A stretch of 17,910 nucleotides of DNA from NCBI GenBank assembly GCA_910584835.1, contig CAJUEG010000053.1, forward strand, positions 1 to 17,910, written 5' to 3'. Position 1 is the stretch's first letter, and the number at the start of each line of letters is the position of its first letter. The notes under the pieces were generated by a model, which was not told where the DNA came from, ran no database searches, and saw nothing but the letters and a program-made list of their open reading frames with translations. The DNA is from an uncultured Oscillospiraceae bacterium. GTDB lineage: Bacteria; Bacillota; Clostridia; Oscillospirales; Oscillospiraceae. Positions 1 to 8,639 of this stretch are shown here, piece by piece. Position numbers and translations under genes: made by a program.

Positions 1-91
1 CCAGGGCGGTGGCGATGGCAAAGCCGATGCCATAAGACGCGCCGGTGACCAGCGCCACCTTGCCGTCCAGCCTGAATGCGTTCATATCCAT
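1..91 (-). CDS. SDR-family dehydrogenase, N-terminus only (KduD / gluconate 5-dehydrogenase type)
   Basis: This is the start of a short-chain dehydrogenase/reductase that runs off the left edge of the window. The 30 visible residues contain LDGKVALVTGASYGIG, the first beta strand and the TGxxxGxG loop that binds the dinucleotide cofactor. An ATG at 91-89 was chosen because GAGGAG lies about 11 bases upstream; a second in-frame ATG lies two codons later. The gene begins 16 bases after the kduI stop, so it is the third gene of the ATPase-kduI operon. Next to kduI, the likely role is KduD (2-dehydro-3-deoxy-D-gluconate 5-dehydrogenase), which reduces the KduI product to KDG. This is inferred from context: the visible part only shows the fold, and other gluconate or ketouronate dehydrogenases have the same N-terminus. 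Confidence 0.8.
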   Translation of the reverse strand, partial: MDMNAFRLDGKVALVTGASYGIGFAIATAL

Positions 92-107
92 TGTTTTCAG
101 TCTCCTC

Positions 108-950
108 TCATTTCAAATCGCTTGGCTTCAGATTGTCCATGTCGTCAAAGGCTTGGTTTTCCCCGCCCATGGCCCAGATGAAGGTGTAGTTGGCGGTGCC
201 GCACCCGCTGTGGATGGACCAGGAGGGGGAGATCACCGCGTCGAAGTTTTTCATCACCAGGTGCCGGGTCTCCTCCGGCTGGCCCATCATGTGGAACACC
301 ACCTGGTCCTCCGGGATCTCAAAATAGGTGTAAACCTCCATGCGCCGCTCGTGGGTATGGGCGGGCATGGTGTTCCACACCGAGCCGGGGGACAGCTGGG
401 TCAGGCCCATGAGCAGCTGGCAGGTCTCCAGCACGTCCGGGTGAATGAACTGGTTGATGACCCGCTGGTTGGACTGCGCCGCCTCGCCGCAGGGCCGGTG
501 GTTGGCCTTCTCCATGGTGAGCAGGGTGGTCTTGCAAGCCTTGTGGGCCGGGGTGGAGGCCAGATAGAATCTGGCCGGGTCGGCCCCGTCCAGGCTGCCG
601 AAGGACACCTCCTTCGCCCCCATGGCGATATACAGGCAGTCCTCATACCCCAGGTCGTACCGGGTCCCGTCCACCTCAATGAACCCCTTGCCCCCCAGGT
701 TGAATACGCCGGCCTCCCGGCGCTCCAGGAAATAGCGGGTGCCGAAGTTGGCCCACACGTCGATGCCCTTGTCGATGGCCACCGTCTCCTTCACCGGCAT
801 GATGCCCATGACCACCATGCGGTCCACGTGGGAGTAGGTGGCCCGCACCGTGTCCGGCCGGTACAGGTCCGTAATCAAAAACTCGTCCCTGAGCTCCTGG
901 GCGGTGTAGCGTTTGACGTCCCGGGGGCTTGCGGAATAGCGGATATCCAT
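108..950 (-). CDS. kduI: 5-dehydro-4-deoxy-D-glucuronate isomerase (KduI)
   Basis: KduI converts 4-deoxy-L-threo-5-hexosulose uronate, formed from the unsaturated galacturonate released from pectin, into 3-deoxy-D-glycero-2,5-hexodiulosonate in the cytoplasm. The 280-residue protein has the usual family length and is a double cupin without a signal peptide. The zinc ligands expected for the family are visible in the C-terminal cupin: H198 and H200 in PAHTHERRMEVYTYF, E205 in the same stretch, and H247 in SWSIHSGCG. The start is supported by AAAGGAG 11 bases upstream. It lies 18 bases after the upstream ABC ATPase gene and 16 before the SDR gene, so the three genes are probably co-transcribed. 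The identification is firm. Confidence 0.96.
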   Translation of the reverse strand: MDIRYSASPRDVKRYTAQELRDEFLITDLYRPDTVRATYSHVDRMVVMGIMPVKETVAIDKGIDVWANFGTRYFLERREAGVFNLGGKGFIEVDGTRYDLGYEDCLYIAMGAKEVSFGSLDGADPARFYLASTPAHKACKTTLLTMEKANHRPCGEAAQSNQRVINQFIHPDVLETCQLLMGLTQLSPGSVWNTMPAHTHERRMEVYTYFEIPEDQVVFHMMGQPEETRHLVMKNFDAVISPSWSIHSGCGTANYTFIWAMGGENQAFDDMDNLKPSDLK

Positions 951-968
951 AGTTGCTGCGCTCCTTTC

Positions 969-2069
<1,101 letters not shown>

Positions 2070-2155
2070 GCTCTTTGCCTCCTTACACTTGGATTTATGG
2101 CGCGCGCCGGACGCCGCAGGCATTCCAGCCCCTCCAGCCCCGCTGTATTAAGATA

Positions 2156-2184
2156 TGGACAAAACCGTCGAAACACGGTATAAT
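2156..2184 (+). promoter_or_regulatory. Sigma-70 type promoter of the AraC-family gene
   Basis: A TGGACA box at 2156-2161 and a perfect TATAAT at 2179-2184 are separated by exactly 17 bases. They lie 40 bases upstream of the AraC-family start at 2225. Only one base differs from the consensus, so basal expression of the regulator should be substantial. The region is shared with the divergent ATPase-kduI operon starting at 2069, for which I see no equally clear promoter. Confidence 0.75.
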
Positions 2185-2224
2185 GAAGCGGCGGACCTCA
2201 AACATCTGAAAGGAGCGGACGGTC

Positions 2225-3001
2225 ATGAACAACATTCTCTATGTGGGCAAGCACGCGCTTACCTGGACGGTCTCCCGCCACATCCACAAGAGCTGGGAGC
2301 TGATTTACTGCACCGGCGGCGCCGGCGAGATGCACTTCGATGACAGAACGCTGTCCTATGGCGTTAACGACGTGGCCATCGTCCCTCCCATGATCCCCCA
2401 CTCCAACGCCAGCCGGGAGGGATTCACCAACATCCATATGAATCTCACTGATCCCGCGCTCACCTATACGGAGCCCCTTATCATCCGCGCCGACTCCAAC
2501 GGCTTTCTCCGGGACGCCTTCACCGCCGCCTTCTATTACTGGTCGGAGGCCTCCGCCGAGTACACTCTGCTCCCCCTCTACGGGCAGCTGATTGTGGCCT
2601 ACCTCACCCAATACCGGCCCATCCGCCGGCACAGCGAGACCGTCCAGCAGATTGAGGACAATATCCTCCAGCACTATCCGGACTGCACCTACGACCTGAA
2701 CGCCTATCTGAGCTCCCTTCCCTTCAGCACCGAGTATCTGAAAAAGATGTTCAAGAAGGAGACCGGCCTCACGCCCCTTCAGTACCTGACGGACCGGCGG
2801 CTGGAAAACGCCGCCAGCACCCTGTCCACCTTCTGGGGAAAGGGGAACGTCTCGGAGACCGCCCGCATGTGCGGCTTCAGCGACCCGCTGTACTTCTCCC
2901 GGCTGTTCAAAAAGAAGTATGGCGTCTCTCCCCGCAACTATACTCCGGAAGCCGCCTCCCCGGCCCCCTCCGGGCCGGATGAGGTGAAGATCATGGTGTG
3001 A
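2225..3001 (+). CDS. AraC-family transcriptional regulator
   Basis: A 258-residue regulator, predicted to sense a sugar and bind DNA. The N-terminal half (about 1-140) has the cupin-like AraC ligand-binding pattern, with HIHKSWELIYCTGGAGEM and an IVPPMIPHS stretch. The C-terminal half (about 140-242) carries two helix-turn-helix units; the second contains ARMCGFSDPLYFSRLFKKKYG, the usual AraC signature. AAAGGAG lies just before the ATG. The gene sits between two pectin-degradation operons, is divergent from ATPase-kduI and convergent with GH105, so it is the natural candidate local activator. Its effector (perhaps a galacturonate or KDG derivative) cannot be read from sequence. The last 11 bases overlap the 3' end of the GH105 gene on the other strand. 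The C-terminal tail after residue 242 is Pro/Ala-rich. Confidence 0.93.
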   Translation: MNNILYVGKHALTWTVSRHIHKSWELIYCTGGAGEMHFDDRTLSYGVNDVAIVPPMIPHSNASREGFTNIHMNLTDPALTYTEPLIIRADSNGFLRDAFTAAFYYWSEASAEYTLLPLYGQLIVAYLTQYRPIRRHSETVQQIEDNILQHYPDCTYDLNAYLSSLPFSTEYLKKMFKKETGLTPLQYLTDRRLENAASTLSTFWGKGNVSETARMCGFSDPLYFSRLFKKKYGVSPRNYTPEAASPAPSGPDEVKIMV

Positions 3002-4121
3002 GCCGCTTGACCTCCGTGTAGGCCAGCACAAAGGGGGCCACCCCCTTGGCGTCGTTGGACACCACCGGCTCGGAGATGTAGTATTCATAGGAGCCGTCCC
3101 GGCGGCGGTTGTCCTCCGGGCCCAGGCCCGCCACCAGGCAGATGCCTCCCAGGTCCAGCCCGTCCGGCCTGAAGGTCAGATATTTCTCCATAATGCCGTC
3201 AAAGGTCCTTTGGCCCTTGGCGGCATATTCCCTGCCCAGCGCGCCCAGCCTGGCCCCCTTGAGCATGGCGTAGGCCATCATGGCGCTGCCGCTGGTCTCC
3301 AGGTAATTGCCCTCCCGGCCCCCCTGGTCCGGCACCTGCCAGTACAGCCCGGTGTCCGGGTCAGCATAGCGGCCAACATTGGCCATCAGCTCCGCAAAAA
3401 TGCCTTGCAGGCTGTCCCGGTCCCCGCCGTCCGGCAGGATATCCAGCAGGTCGGCCAGCGCCACCGCGAACCAGCCCAGCGACCTGAGCCAGAAGTTCCT
3501 GGAGCACCCCGTCGCCGGGTCCGCCCAGAAGGCCGCCCGGGAGGCGTCGTAGCCGTGAAAGTACAGGCCCTTCCCCTCCGAGAACATACGCGCCCGGACA
3601 TTTTTGATCTGGCCCACAATATCGGAATAATCCCCGCCGCCGAAATTCTTCTCATACAGGGCGTAAAAGGGCTGGGCCATATAGATCCCGTCCAGCCACA
3701 CCTGATTGGGGTAGATGGCCTTATGCCAGAAGTTCCCCTCCGCGGTGCGGGGCTGCTCGTCCAGCCGCGCCCGGAGGAAGTCCGCCGCCCGGCGGTACTT
3801 CTCCTCCCCGGTGCGGTCATACAGGGCGAAAAGCACCCGGCCCTCGTTGATATCGTCCAGGTTGCGGGCCTCCGGGCGGAAGGTGCGGATGGAGCCGTCC
3901 TCCCCCACAAAATGGTCCGCCACGGCCCTGGCGAAGTCAAAATACCGCCGGTCGCCGGTGAGTCCCTCCATCTCCATCAGGGCGGTGAGCATACAGCCGT
4001 CGATATAGTTCCAGGAGGCGGCCTTCCCCTCCCGGAGCTTCTCCAGGTTCCAGGCGGTGCGCTCCGGCGTGGAGCGCTCCACCAGCTGGAGCACAAACTC
4101 GTCAATCCTCTTGTAATCCAT
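2991..4121 (-). CDS. GH105 unsaturated rhamnogalacturonyl / glycuronyl hydrolase
   Basis: This 376-residue enzyme of glycoside hydrolase family 105 (YteR/YesR/RhiN type) removes the unsaturated uronic acid from lyase-generated pectin oligosaccharides by hydration of the double bond. Family landmarks are LDDINEGR (D89/D90) and YPNQVWLDGIYMAQPF, whose D144 matches the essential aspartate of YteR; an (alpha/alpha)6 barrel is expected over the full length. There is no signal peptide, so it acts in the cytoplasm on imported oligosaccharides. Its ATG overlaps the GH28 stop by one base (TGATG at 4123-4119), which implies translational coupling. It is the last gene of the long minus-strand operon. 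Whether it prefers unsaturated GalA-Rha or unsaturated oligogalacturonides cannot be decided here. Confidence 0.94.
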   Translation of the reverse strand: MDYKRIDEFVLQLVERSTPERTAWNLEKLREGKAASWNYIDGCMLTALMEMEGLTGDRRYFDFARAVADHFVGEDGSIRTFRPEARNLDDINEGRVLFALYDRTGEEKYRRAADFLRARLDEQPRTAEGNFWHKAIYPNQVWLDGIYMAQPFYALYEKNFGGGDYSDIVGQIKNVRARMFSEGKGLYFHGYDASRAAFWADPATGCSRNFWLRSLGWFAVALADLLDILPDGGDRDSLQGIFAELMANVGRYADPDTGLYWQVPDQGGREGNYLETSGSAMMAYAMLKGARLGALGREYAAKGQRTFDGIMEKYLTFRPDGLDLGGICLVAGLGPEDNRRRDGSYEYYISEPVVSNDAKGVAPFVLAYTEVKRLTP

Positions 4122-5692
4122 CAGCTTTCCTCAAAGTCCTGAGCGGCCACGTCCGGGCAGTGCTCCGCCGTGAGGGCCGCCCCTTCCACACCGGACAGCT
4201 TCACGTTTTTCACCCGCACCCGCTCTACGTTGTCCAGATACAGCCCCATGCGGCACCGGGCCTCATTGTGGTTGCGCATGGAGGGCATGCCGGGCTTGGC
4301 GTCCCGGGCGAAGGCCACGGTGATGTTTTCCAGCTCCACCTGGCCGATGGGGCTCTCCGGCAGGCCGTCGATGTAGCAGGCCGCCACCTCCGCCCCCGTG
4401 CACTCCATGTTGCGGAAGGCGAAGGAGCCCATCCGGGGCGTCCTGTCGTCCACCGGCAGGGGGTCCCGGCACCAGACGTACTCGGAATAGCGGTCCGGGT
4501 CGCAGCAATTGTACCACATGTTGATCACGATGGGGGTGAGGACCTTGTCCATGCGGATGTTGTCGAACAGCACGTTGTCGATCACGCTGTCCTTTCCCCT
4601 CCCCCGGCGGGTCTTGATGCGCAGCCCCCGGTCGGTGGCGTGGAACCAGCACCGGGTGACGCTCAGGTTGCGGATGCCCGCCGACAGCTCGCTGCCCAGG
4701 GTCACCGCCCCGTGGCCGAACTCCATCAGGCAGTTGCGGACGGTGTGGTGGTCGGCGGGGGTTTTATACTTCCGGGCCATGTCGATCTTGCCGGACTTCA
4801 CCGCCACGCAGTCGTCCCCCACGGAGAAGCGGCAGCCGATGATGTCCACCCCGTCGCAGCTCTCCGGGTCGATGCCGTCGGTGTTGGGGCTGTCCTTGGG
4901 GGCGGTGACAAAGCAGTCCAGCATGGCGAAGTTCTGGGAATAAAAGGGGTGCACATGCCAGGACGGGCCGTTTTTCACCGTCACGCCGTGCATGGTCACG
5001 TTCTGGGTGTGGTTGAGGAACACCACCCGGGGCCGCTTGGCGGGGAAGCTGTTAAAATCCCCCCACCAGTCCCCGTTCCCGCCGTTCCCGTCGATGGTCC
5101 CCCTGCCCACGATGGCGATATCCTGGGCGTAAGACGCCTGGAGCAGTGACTGATAACAGTCCAGCTCCTGGCCCTCAAAGCCCGCCTGGAGGGTCTCCGC
5201 CCCGGTCACCGGGTCGGTGCTCACGCTGGGGATGATCGGGTAGCGCTCCCGCTGAACGGAACCCAGCAGGGTGGCCCCCTCCTCCAGGTCCAGGGTGATG
5301 CGGCTCTTCAGGCACAGGGGCAGCGTGAGATAGGTCCCCGCCGGGAACCGCAGCCGACCGCCCTCGGGCAGAAAGCTGATGGCGGCCTGGATGGCGGCGG
5401 TGTCCTCATGGACCCCGTCCCCCGCCGCGCCGAAGTCCCGGACGTTGACACAGCAGGTCTCCGCCCTTGTGGTAAGCTGGACGCGCTCCTCACCGCCGCC
5501 CTCGAAGCGGACGGCGACGGCGTACCCCGTGCCGGGCCGAAGCCCAAACAGGGAAAAAACGTTGGTATTCTGCGAGGAAAGCAGCTCCTCCCCGTCCACC
5601 AGGACGCGGTAGCTTTCCCTGGAATAATAGGGCGCGTCCCCGTCCAGCTCAAAACAGGCGGAGCTGCTCCCGCAATAAAGAATCTTGATCAT
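4121..5692 (-). CDS. GH28 polygalacturonase (exo type likely)
   Basis: A 523-residue family 28 glycoside hydrolase that cleaves alpha-1,4 galacturonan or rhamnogalacturonan bonds. All family motifs are visible: NTDGID (270-275), GDDC (292-295), FGHGAVTLGSE (325-335, with H327) and RIKT (358-361). The three catalytic aspartates are therefore D271 or its neighbour in NTDG and D293/D294. Residues about 1-78 form a fibronectin-III-like domain, followed by a VNVRDFGAAGDGVHEDT beta-helix entry. That layout is typical of bacterial exo-polygalacturonases. There is no signal peptide, so it should trim imported oligosaccharides inside the cell. It lies 10 bases after the preceding membrane protein gene and is coupled to GH105 by a one-base overlap. 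Substrate specificity within GH28 is uncertain. Confidence 0.94.
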   Translation of the reverse strand: MIKILYCGSSSACFELDGDAPYYSRESYRVLVDGEELLSSQNTNVFSLFGLRPGTGYAVAVRFEGGGEERVQLTTRAETCCVNVRDFGAAGDGVHEDTAAIQAAISFLPEGGRLRFPAGTYLTLPLCLKSRITLDLEEGATLLGSVQRERYPIIPSVSTDPVTGAETLQAGFEGQELDCYQSLLQASYAQDIAIVGRGTIDGNGGNGDWWGDFNSFPAKRPRVVFLNHTQNVTMHGVTVKNGPSWHVHPFYSQNFAMLDCFVTAPKDSPNTDGIDPESCDGVDIIGCRFSVGDDCVAVKSGKIDMARKYKTPADHHTVRNCLMEFGHGAVTLGSELSAGIRNLSVTRCWFHATDRGLRIKTRRGRGKDSVIDNVLFDNIRMDKVLTPIVINMWYNCCDPDRYSEYVWCRDPLPVDDRTPRMGSFAFRNMECTGAEVAACYIDGLPESPIGQVELENITVAFARDAKPGMPSMRNHNEARCRMGLYLDNVERVRVKNVKLSGVEGAALTAEHCPDVAAQDFEES

Positions 5693-5702
5693 GACACAAA
5701 CC

Positions 5703-6341
5703 TCACTGGGCCGGTTTTTTCGCCGCGCCGCGGACGATGCGGCCGATCACGTGCTTCATCTGGATGAGCAGCAGGTCGAACCCCAGGCAGAACAGCCCGA
5801 AGAGCACCGGCTCCACCCCCAGGACCACCCGGTCCGACGCGCCGGTGATGTGCGCGGCGGTCAGATTGATGACGTTGTACAGCGTATACACCAGGAACAA
5901 AACCACGTAGGCATACAGGATATTGAGGAAAAACCCGGAATAAGTCTTGCGGGTCACCATCATCCAGCGGGCGTTCTCCCCCTTGGTTTTCTCAAAAAAC
6001 CGCAGAACGGGGTTGGTCATCAGGTCGGTGACGATGCCCAGGGCCATGCCGGTAACCAGCAGCAGGTCCAGCTCACTGGTCAGAAACCCGCCCAGCCCCC
6101 AGATGAAGAAAAAGCACACCGCCCCCGCAAACCAGAACTTGATGAACAGCATCTTGACCCAGTCCGCCACCTTCATCCTGGGGCCGGAGCGGTAGGCGCG
6201 CAGCTCCTCCTCCGGCACCGGGGGCGAGTTGTCCTCGCTGGCGTTCACCAGGTCGTCCACCGCCTGGGTTTTCAGCTTGTAGTAGTCCGCCTGTCCCTCT
6301 ATTTCCGGCTTCTGCGGTCCGTTTTTACGCTTTTTGCTCAT
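5703..6341 (-). CDS. Four-helix membrane protein of the pectin transporter operon (unknown function)
   Basis: I do not recognise a named family. The 212-residue protein has a hydrophilic cytoplasmic N-terminus of about 60 residues, with ADYYKLKTQAVDDLVNASED and PEEELRAYRSG, then about four membrane segments (near 66-85, 90-110, 136-158 and 176-196) and a short basic tail. The start at 6341 (MSKKRK) is chosen because AGGAG lies just upstream; the open frame extends further but reads through an intergenic hairpin. It sits between another small membrane protein and GH28, 10 bases before GH28, inside the same operon as the sugar importer. The context suggests an accessory subunit or regulator of transport, but nothing in the sequence shows an enzymatic motif. 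Confidence 0.85.
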   Translation of the reverse strand: MSKKRKNGPQKPEIEGQADYYKLKTQAVDDLVNASEDNSPPVPEEELRAYRSGPRMKVADWVKMLFIKFWFAGAVCFFFIWGLGGFLTSELDLLLVTGMALGIVTDLMTNPVLRFFEKTKGENARWMMVTRKTYSGFFLNILYAYVVLFLVYTLYNVINLTAAHITGASDRVVLGVEPVLFGLFCLGFDLLLIQMKHVIGRIVRGAAKKPAQ

Positions 6342-6365
6342 GGCATCTCCTAAATTTCCGGTAAA

Positions 6366-6394
6366 TTGGGAGGCCCAGACGCCGAGCCTCCCAA
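6366..6394 (-). promoter_or_regulatory. Intercistronic RNA stem-loop
   Basis: A perfect 9-base inverted repeat, TTGGGAGGC (6366-6374) and GCCTCCCAA (6386-6394), with an 11-base loop. It lies in the 100-base gap between two membrane protein genes of the minus-strand operon. No run of T follows on the minus strand, so it is more likely an mRNA stability or processing element than a terminator. Confidence 0.55.
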
Positions 6395-6441
6395 ATCCTG
6401 TCCGTCCGGTGGTCAGGTCCCCGCGGCTCCCGTGCGCGGCG

Positions 6442-7056
6442 TCAAGCCTCGCTGGAGATGTCGATGGCCTCCATAGAGCCGTTGTCCCCCACATCGATGG
6501 AGGTCTTGATCTTCCGCAGCCACTTGGAGTACACCGGCAGCAGCGCGATCAGCACAATGGCGGCGATGAGGATGCCGACGTGGATGCACAGGTACCACTC
6601 CGCGTACATGATGTAGATGGTATTCTCCGTGACCACGATGGGGTTGTCCGGCCGGTTCACCGCGGCAAGGATGGCGCTCCTGTAGTACAGATCCGAGAAG
6701 ATGACGATGCCCAGCATGGCGAACATGAGCACCAGCATGGGGACGTTGGTCTTCTTGCGGTAGGGAAACGCGTTGAGGAAGCACATGAAGGACAGCATGG
6801 AAAACAGCATGGTGGCAAAGCCCGCCAGCCCCATGCCCGGGCCCTGGATGCGGGCGGTGGTGTCCGAGATATACATCAGGTTCAGGGAGTAGAACACGAA
6901 GGCGGCGACCAGCACCGCCAGGGGAATCATCTGGGGACGGCGCTTGATGGCCACCAGGAATTTGCGCCAGCGTTCTTTGGCCCAGGCCCCCACGCTGCTG
7001 CGGCGCCGGACCTCCAGCTCAACGGGGCCGTTGTTGTTCTTGTTTTCCACCCTCAT
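6442..7056 (-). CDS. Four-helix membrane protein, transporter-associated (unknown function)
   Basis: A 204-residue membrane protein of no family I can name. A basic cytoplasmic N-terminus of about 42 residues precedes four predicted membrane segments (about 43-63, 76-96, 105-123 and 152-175). The first segment ends FVFYSLNLM. A short RKK loop joins helices 2 and 3, and an external loop of about 28 residues joins helices 3 and 4. The N-terminal methionine overlaps the stop of the ABC ATPase gene by four bases (ATGA), so the two are probably made in step. Its layout and FVFYSLNLM stretch resemble the protein at 8636-9226 (FFLYSLGIM), which suggests the two are paralogues. A role as an accessory subunit of the importer is inferred only from operon position. 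Confidence 0.86.
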   Translation of the reverse strand: MRVENKNNNGPVELEVRRRSSVGAWAKERWRKFLVAIKRRPQMIPLAVLVAAFVFYSLNLMYISDTTARIQGPGMGLAGFATMLFSMLSFMCFLNAFPYRKKTNVPMLVLMFAMLGIVIFSDLYYRSAILAAVNRPDNPIVVTENTIYIMYAEWYLCIHVGILIAAIVLIALLPVYSKWLRKIKTSIDVGDNGSMEAIDISSEA

Positions 7057-8135
7057 TCACCCCCTCTGATGACGTTGGTGGTCTCCTTGTCGAAGAAATG
7101 CTTGCGTTCAAATGTAAAGGTCGCGGCGTCCCCCACCTTATAGTCCCGCCAGCCCTTAAGCTTGGCGGAAATCTTGGCGCCGGCGGCCTTGACGCCGCCG
7201 ATGTGGCCGTGGACCAGGGTATTCATGCCCAAATTCTCGTTGGAGGACACGGTGACGGGCACGTCGGTCCCCTCTGCGATGTCCTCCGGCCGGACGCCCA
7301 GGGTGATCTCCTTGTTCTGGTAGGCCCGCAGGGTGTGCTGCTCCTCCGGGGTGAGGGAGACCTGGAACCCTCCGCCGGCGAGCTTATCGCCGCTCACCCG
7401 AACGTCGTAGAAATTCATGGGGGGCAGGCCGATGAAGCTGGCCACGAATACGTTGGCAGGGCTGTCGTACAGCTCCAGGGGGGTGCCCACCTGCTGGACG
7501 TGGCCCATGGACATGCACACGATGCGGTCGGCCAGGGTCAGCGCCTCGGTCTGGTCGTGGGTGACATAGAGCATGGTGGCCTTCAGCCGCTTGTGGAGCA
7601 GCAGGATCTCCCGCCGGGTGGCGCCGCGCAGCTTGGCGTCCAGGTTGGACAGCGGCTCGTCAAAGAGGAACACCTTGGGGTTGCGCACGATGGAGCGGCC
7701 CATGGCCACCCGCTGGCGCTGGCCGCCGGACAGCTGGGCGGGCTTCTTGTTGAGCTGGCTGGTGAGGCCCAGTATCTCCGCCGCCGCCATCACCTTTTTG
7801 TGGATGACGTTGGGGTTCTCCTTGCGCAGGGTGAGGGAGAACGCCATATTCTCGTAAATGGTCATATGGCCGTACAGGGCGTAGCTCTGAAACACCATGG
7901 CCATATCCCGGTCCTTGGCCGGGGTGGCGGTGATGTCCCTGCCGTCCAGCAGCAGCTTGCCCCCGGAGATATCCTCCAGGCCGGCCACCATGCGCAGGGT
8001 GGTGGATTTGCCGCAGCCGGAGGGGCCCACCAGCACGATGAGCTCGCCGTCCTTCACGTCCAGATTGAAGTCAAAGACCGCCTGCACATTGTTGTCATAT
8101 ATCTTGTCGATATGCTGCAAGTTCAGTGTCGCCAT
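7053..8135 (-). CDS. Carbohydrate ABC transporter ATPase, MsmX/UgpC type (second copy, in transporter operon)
   Basis: A 360-residue ATPase of the CUT1 sugar-import type, with Walker A GPSGCGKST (37-45), Q-loop VFQSYALYG (81-89), signature LSGGQ (135-139), Walker B VFLFDEP (155-161) and H193 in VTHDQTEA. The C-terminal region carries the TOBE-like domain that modulates activity in this family. AAGGAGG precedes the ATG. Most CUT1 operons of the LplABC type lack their own ATPase and use a shared MsmX. Here the gene sits in the middle of the operon, flanked by small membrane proteins on both sides, and its stop overlaps the next start by four bases. It is therefore probably the dedicated motor of this importer. 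It differs clearly in sequence from the copy at 969-2069. Confidence 0.94.
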   Translation of the reverse strand: MATLNLQHIDKIYDNNVQAVFDFNLDVKDGELIVLVGPSGCGKSTTLRMVAGLEDISGGKLLLDGRDITATPAKDRDMAMVFQSYALYGHMTIYENMAFSLTLRKENPNVIHKKVMAAAEILGLTSQLNKKPAQLSGGQRQRVAMGRSIVRNPKVFLFDEPLSNLDAKLRGATRREILLLHKRLKATMLYVTHDQTEALTLADRIVCMSMGHVQQVGTPLELYDSPANVFVASFIGLPPMNFYDVRVSGDKLAGGGFQVSLTPEEQHTLRAYQNKEITLGVRPEDIAEGTDVPVTVSSNENLGMNTLVHGHIGGVKAAGAKISAKLKGWRDYKVGDAATFTFERKHFFDKETTNVIRGGE

Positions 8136-8147
8136 GTCTCTGCCTCC

Positions 8148-8639
8148 TTATGCACCCTGGGTCTCCAGGGATTTCAGGTGCGCCTCCAGCTCACTGCAGC
8201 GAATGAAGTTCACCACCGCCGCCGCCACAAGGCACGCTGCGGAGGCGATCAGGTAAATCAGCACCCGAATGAACTGCCCGTTCTGCATAACCACCACGGT
8301 TTCGCCGTTCACCATGGTGGTGGCGGCATGGGCCCGCATGGGGATGATAAAAATGCGGACAATCTGGAGCACCCCGATGGCAGCCAGCAGATAGGAGTAG
8401 TTTTTCTTGTAGTTCTTCACGCCCTCCGAGGACAGGAACACCGCCAGCATGAACACCAGATTGTACACGATGGAGGCCCCGATGAGGATGTTGTAATAGT
8501 AGGTGTCCACGTCGGACTTGTAAATGCTCACAAAGTAAAACACGTCGAACAAAATGCCCAGAATAGCCAGGTTGGACGAGAGCGAGTTCTTGATGAACCG
8601 CATGCGGTCCCGTTGGATGGTGCGTTCTTCTGCTGTCAT
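8148..8639 (-). CDS. Four-helix membrane protein, transporter-associated (unknown function)
   Basis: A 163-residue protein with a charged N-terminus (about 1-20), four predicted membrane segments (about 22-40, 50-69, 82-100 and 125-146) and a short acidic/basic tail. I chose the ATG at 8639 (MTAEERT): it has AAGGAGGAG upstream and overlaps the previous stop by four bases (ATGA). The upstream extension of the open frame is only the GC-rich shadow of the neighbouring gene. The general plan (helix pair, basic loop KNYKKNY, helix, external loop, helix) matches the neighbour at 8636-9226, although sequence identity is low. No catalytic motif is visible. The ABC ATPase gene follows 12 bases later, so a link to the transporter is likely but unproven. 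Confidence 0.85.
   Translation of the reverse strand: MTAEERTIQRDRMRFIKNSLSSNLAILGILFDVFYFVSIYKSDVDTYYYNILIGASIVYNLVFMLAVFLSSEGVKNYKKNYSYLLAAIGVLQIVRIFIIPMRAHAATTMVNGETVVVMQNGQFIRVLIYLIASAACLVAAAVVNFIRCSELEAHLKSLETQGA

Noticed and set aside
2070..2155. Promoter for the ATPase-kduI operon
   Set aside because: Several AT-containing stretches on the minus strand were considered, but none gives two good boxes at an accepted spacing. I therefore did not list one.
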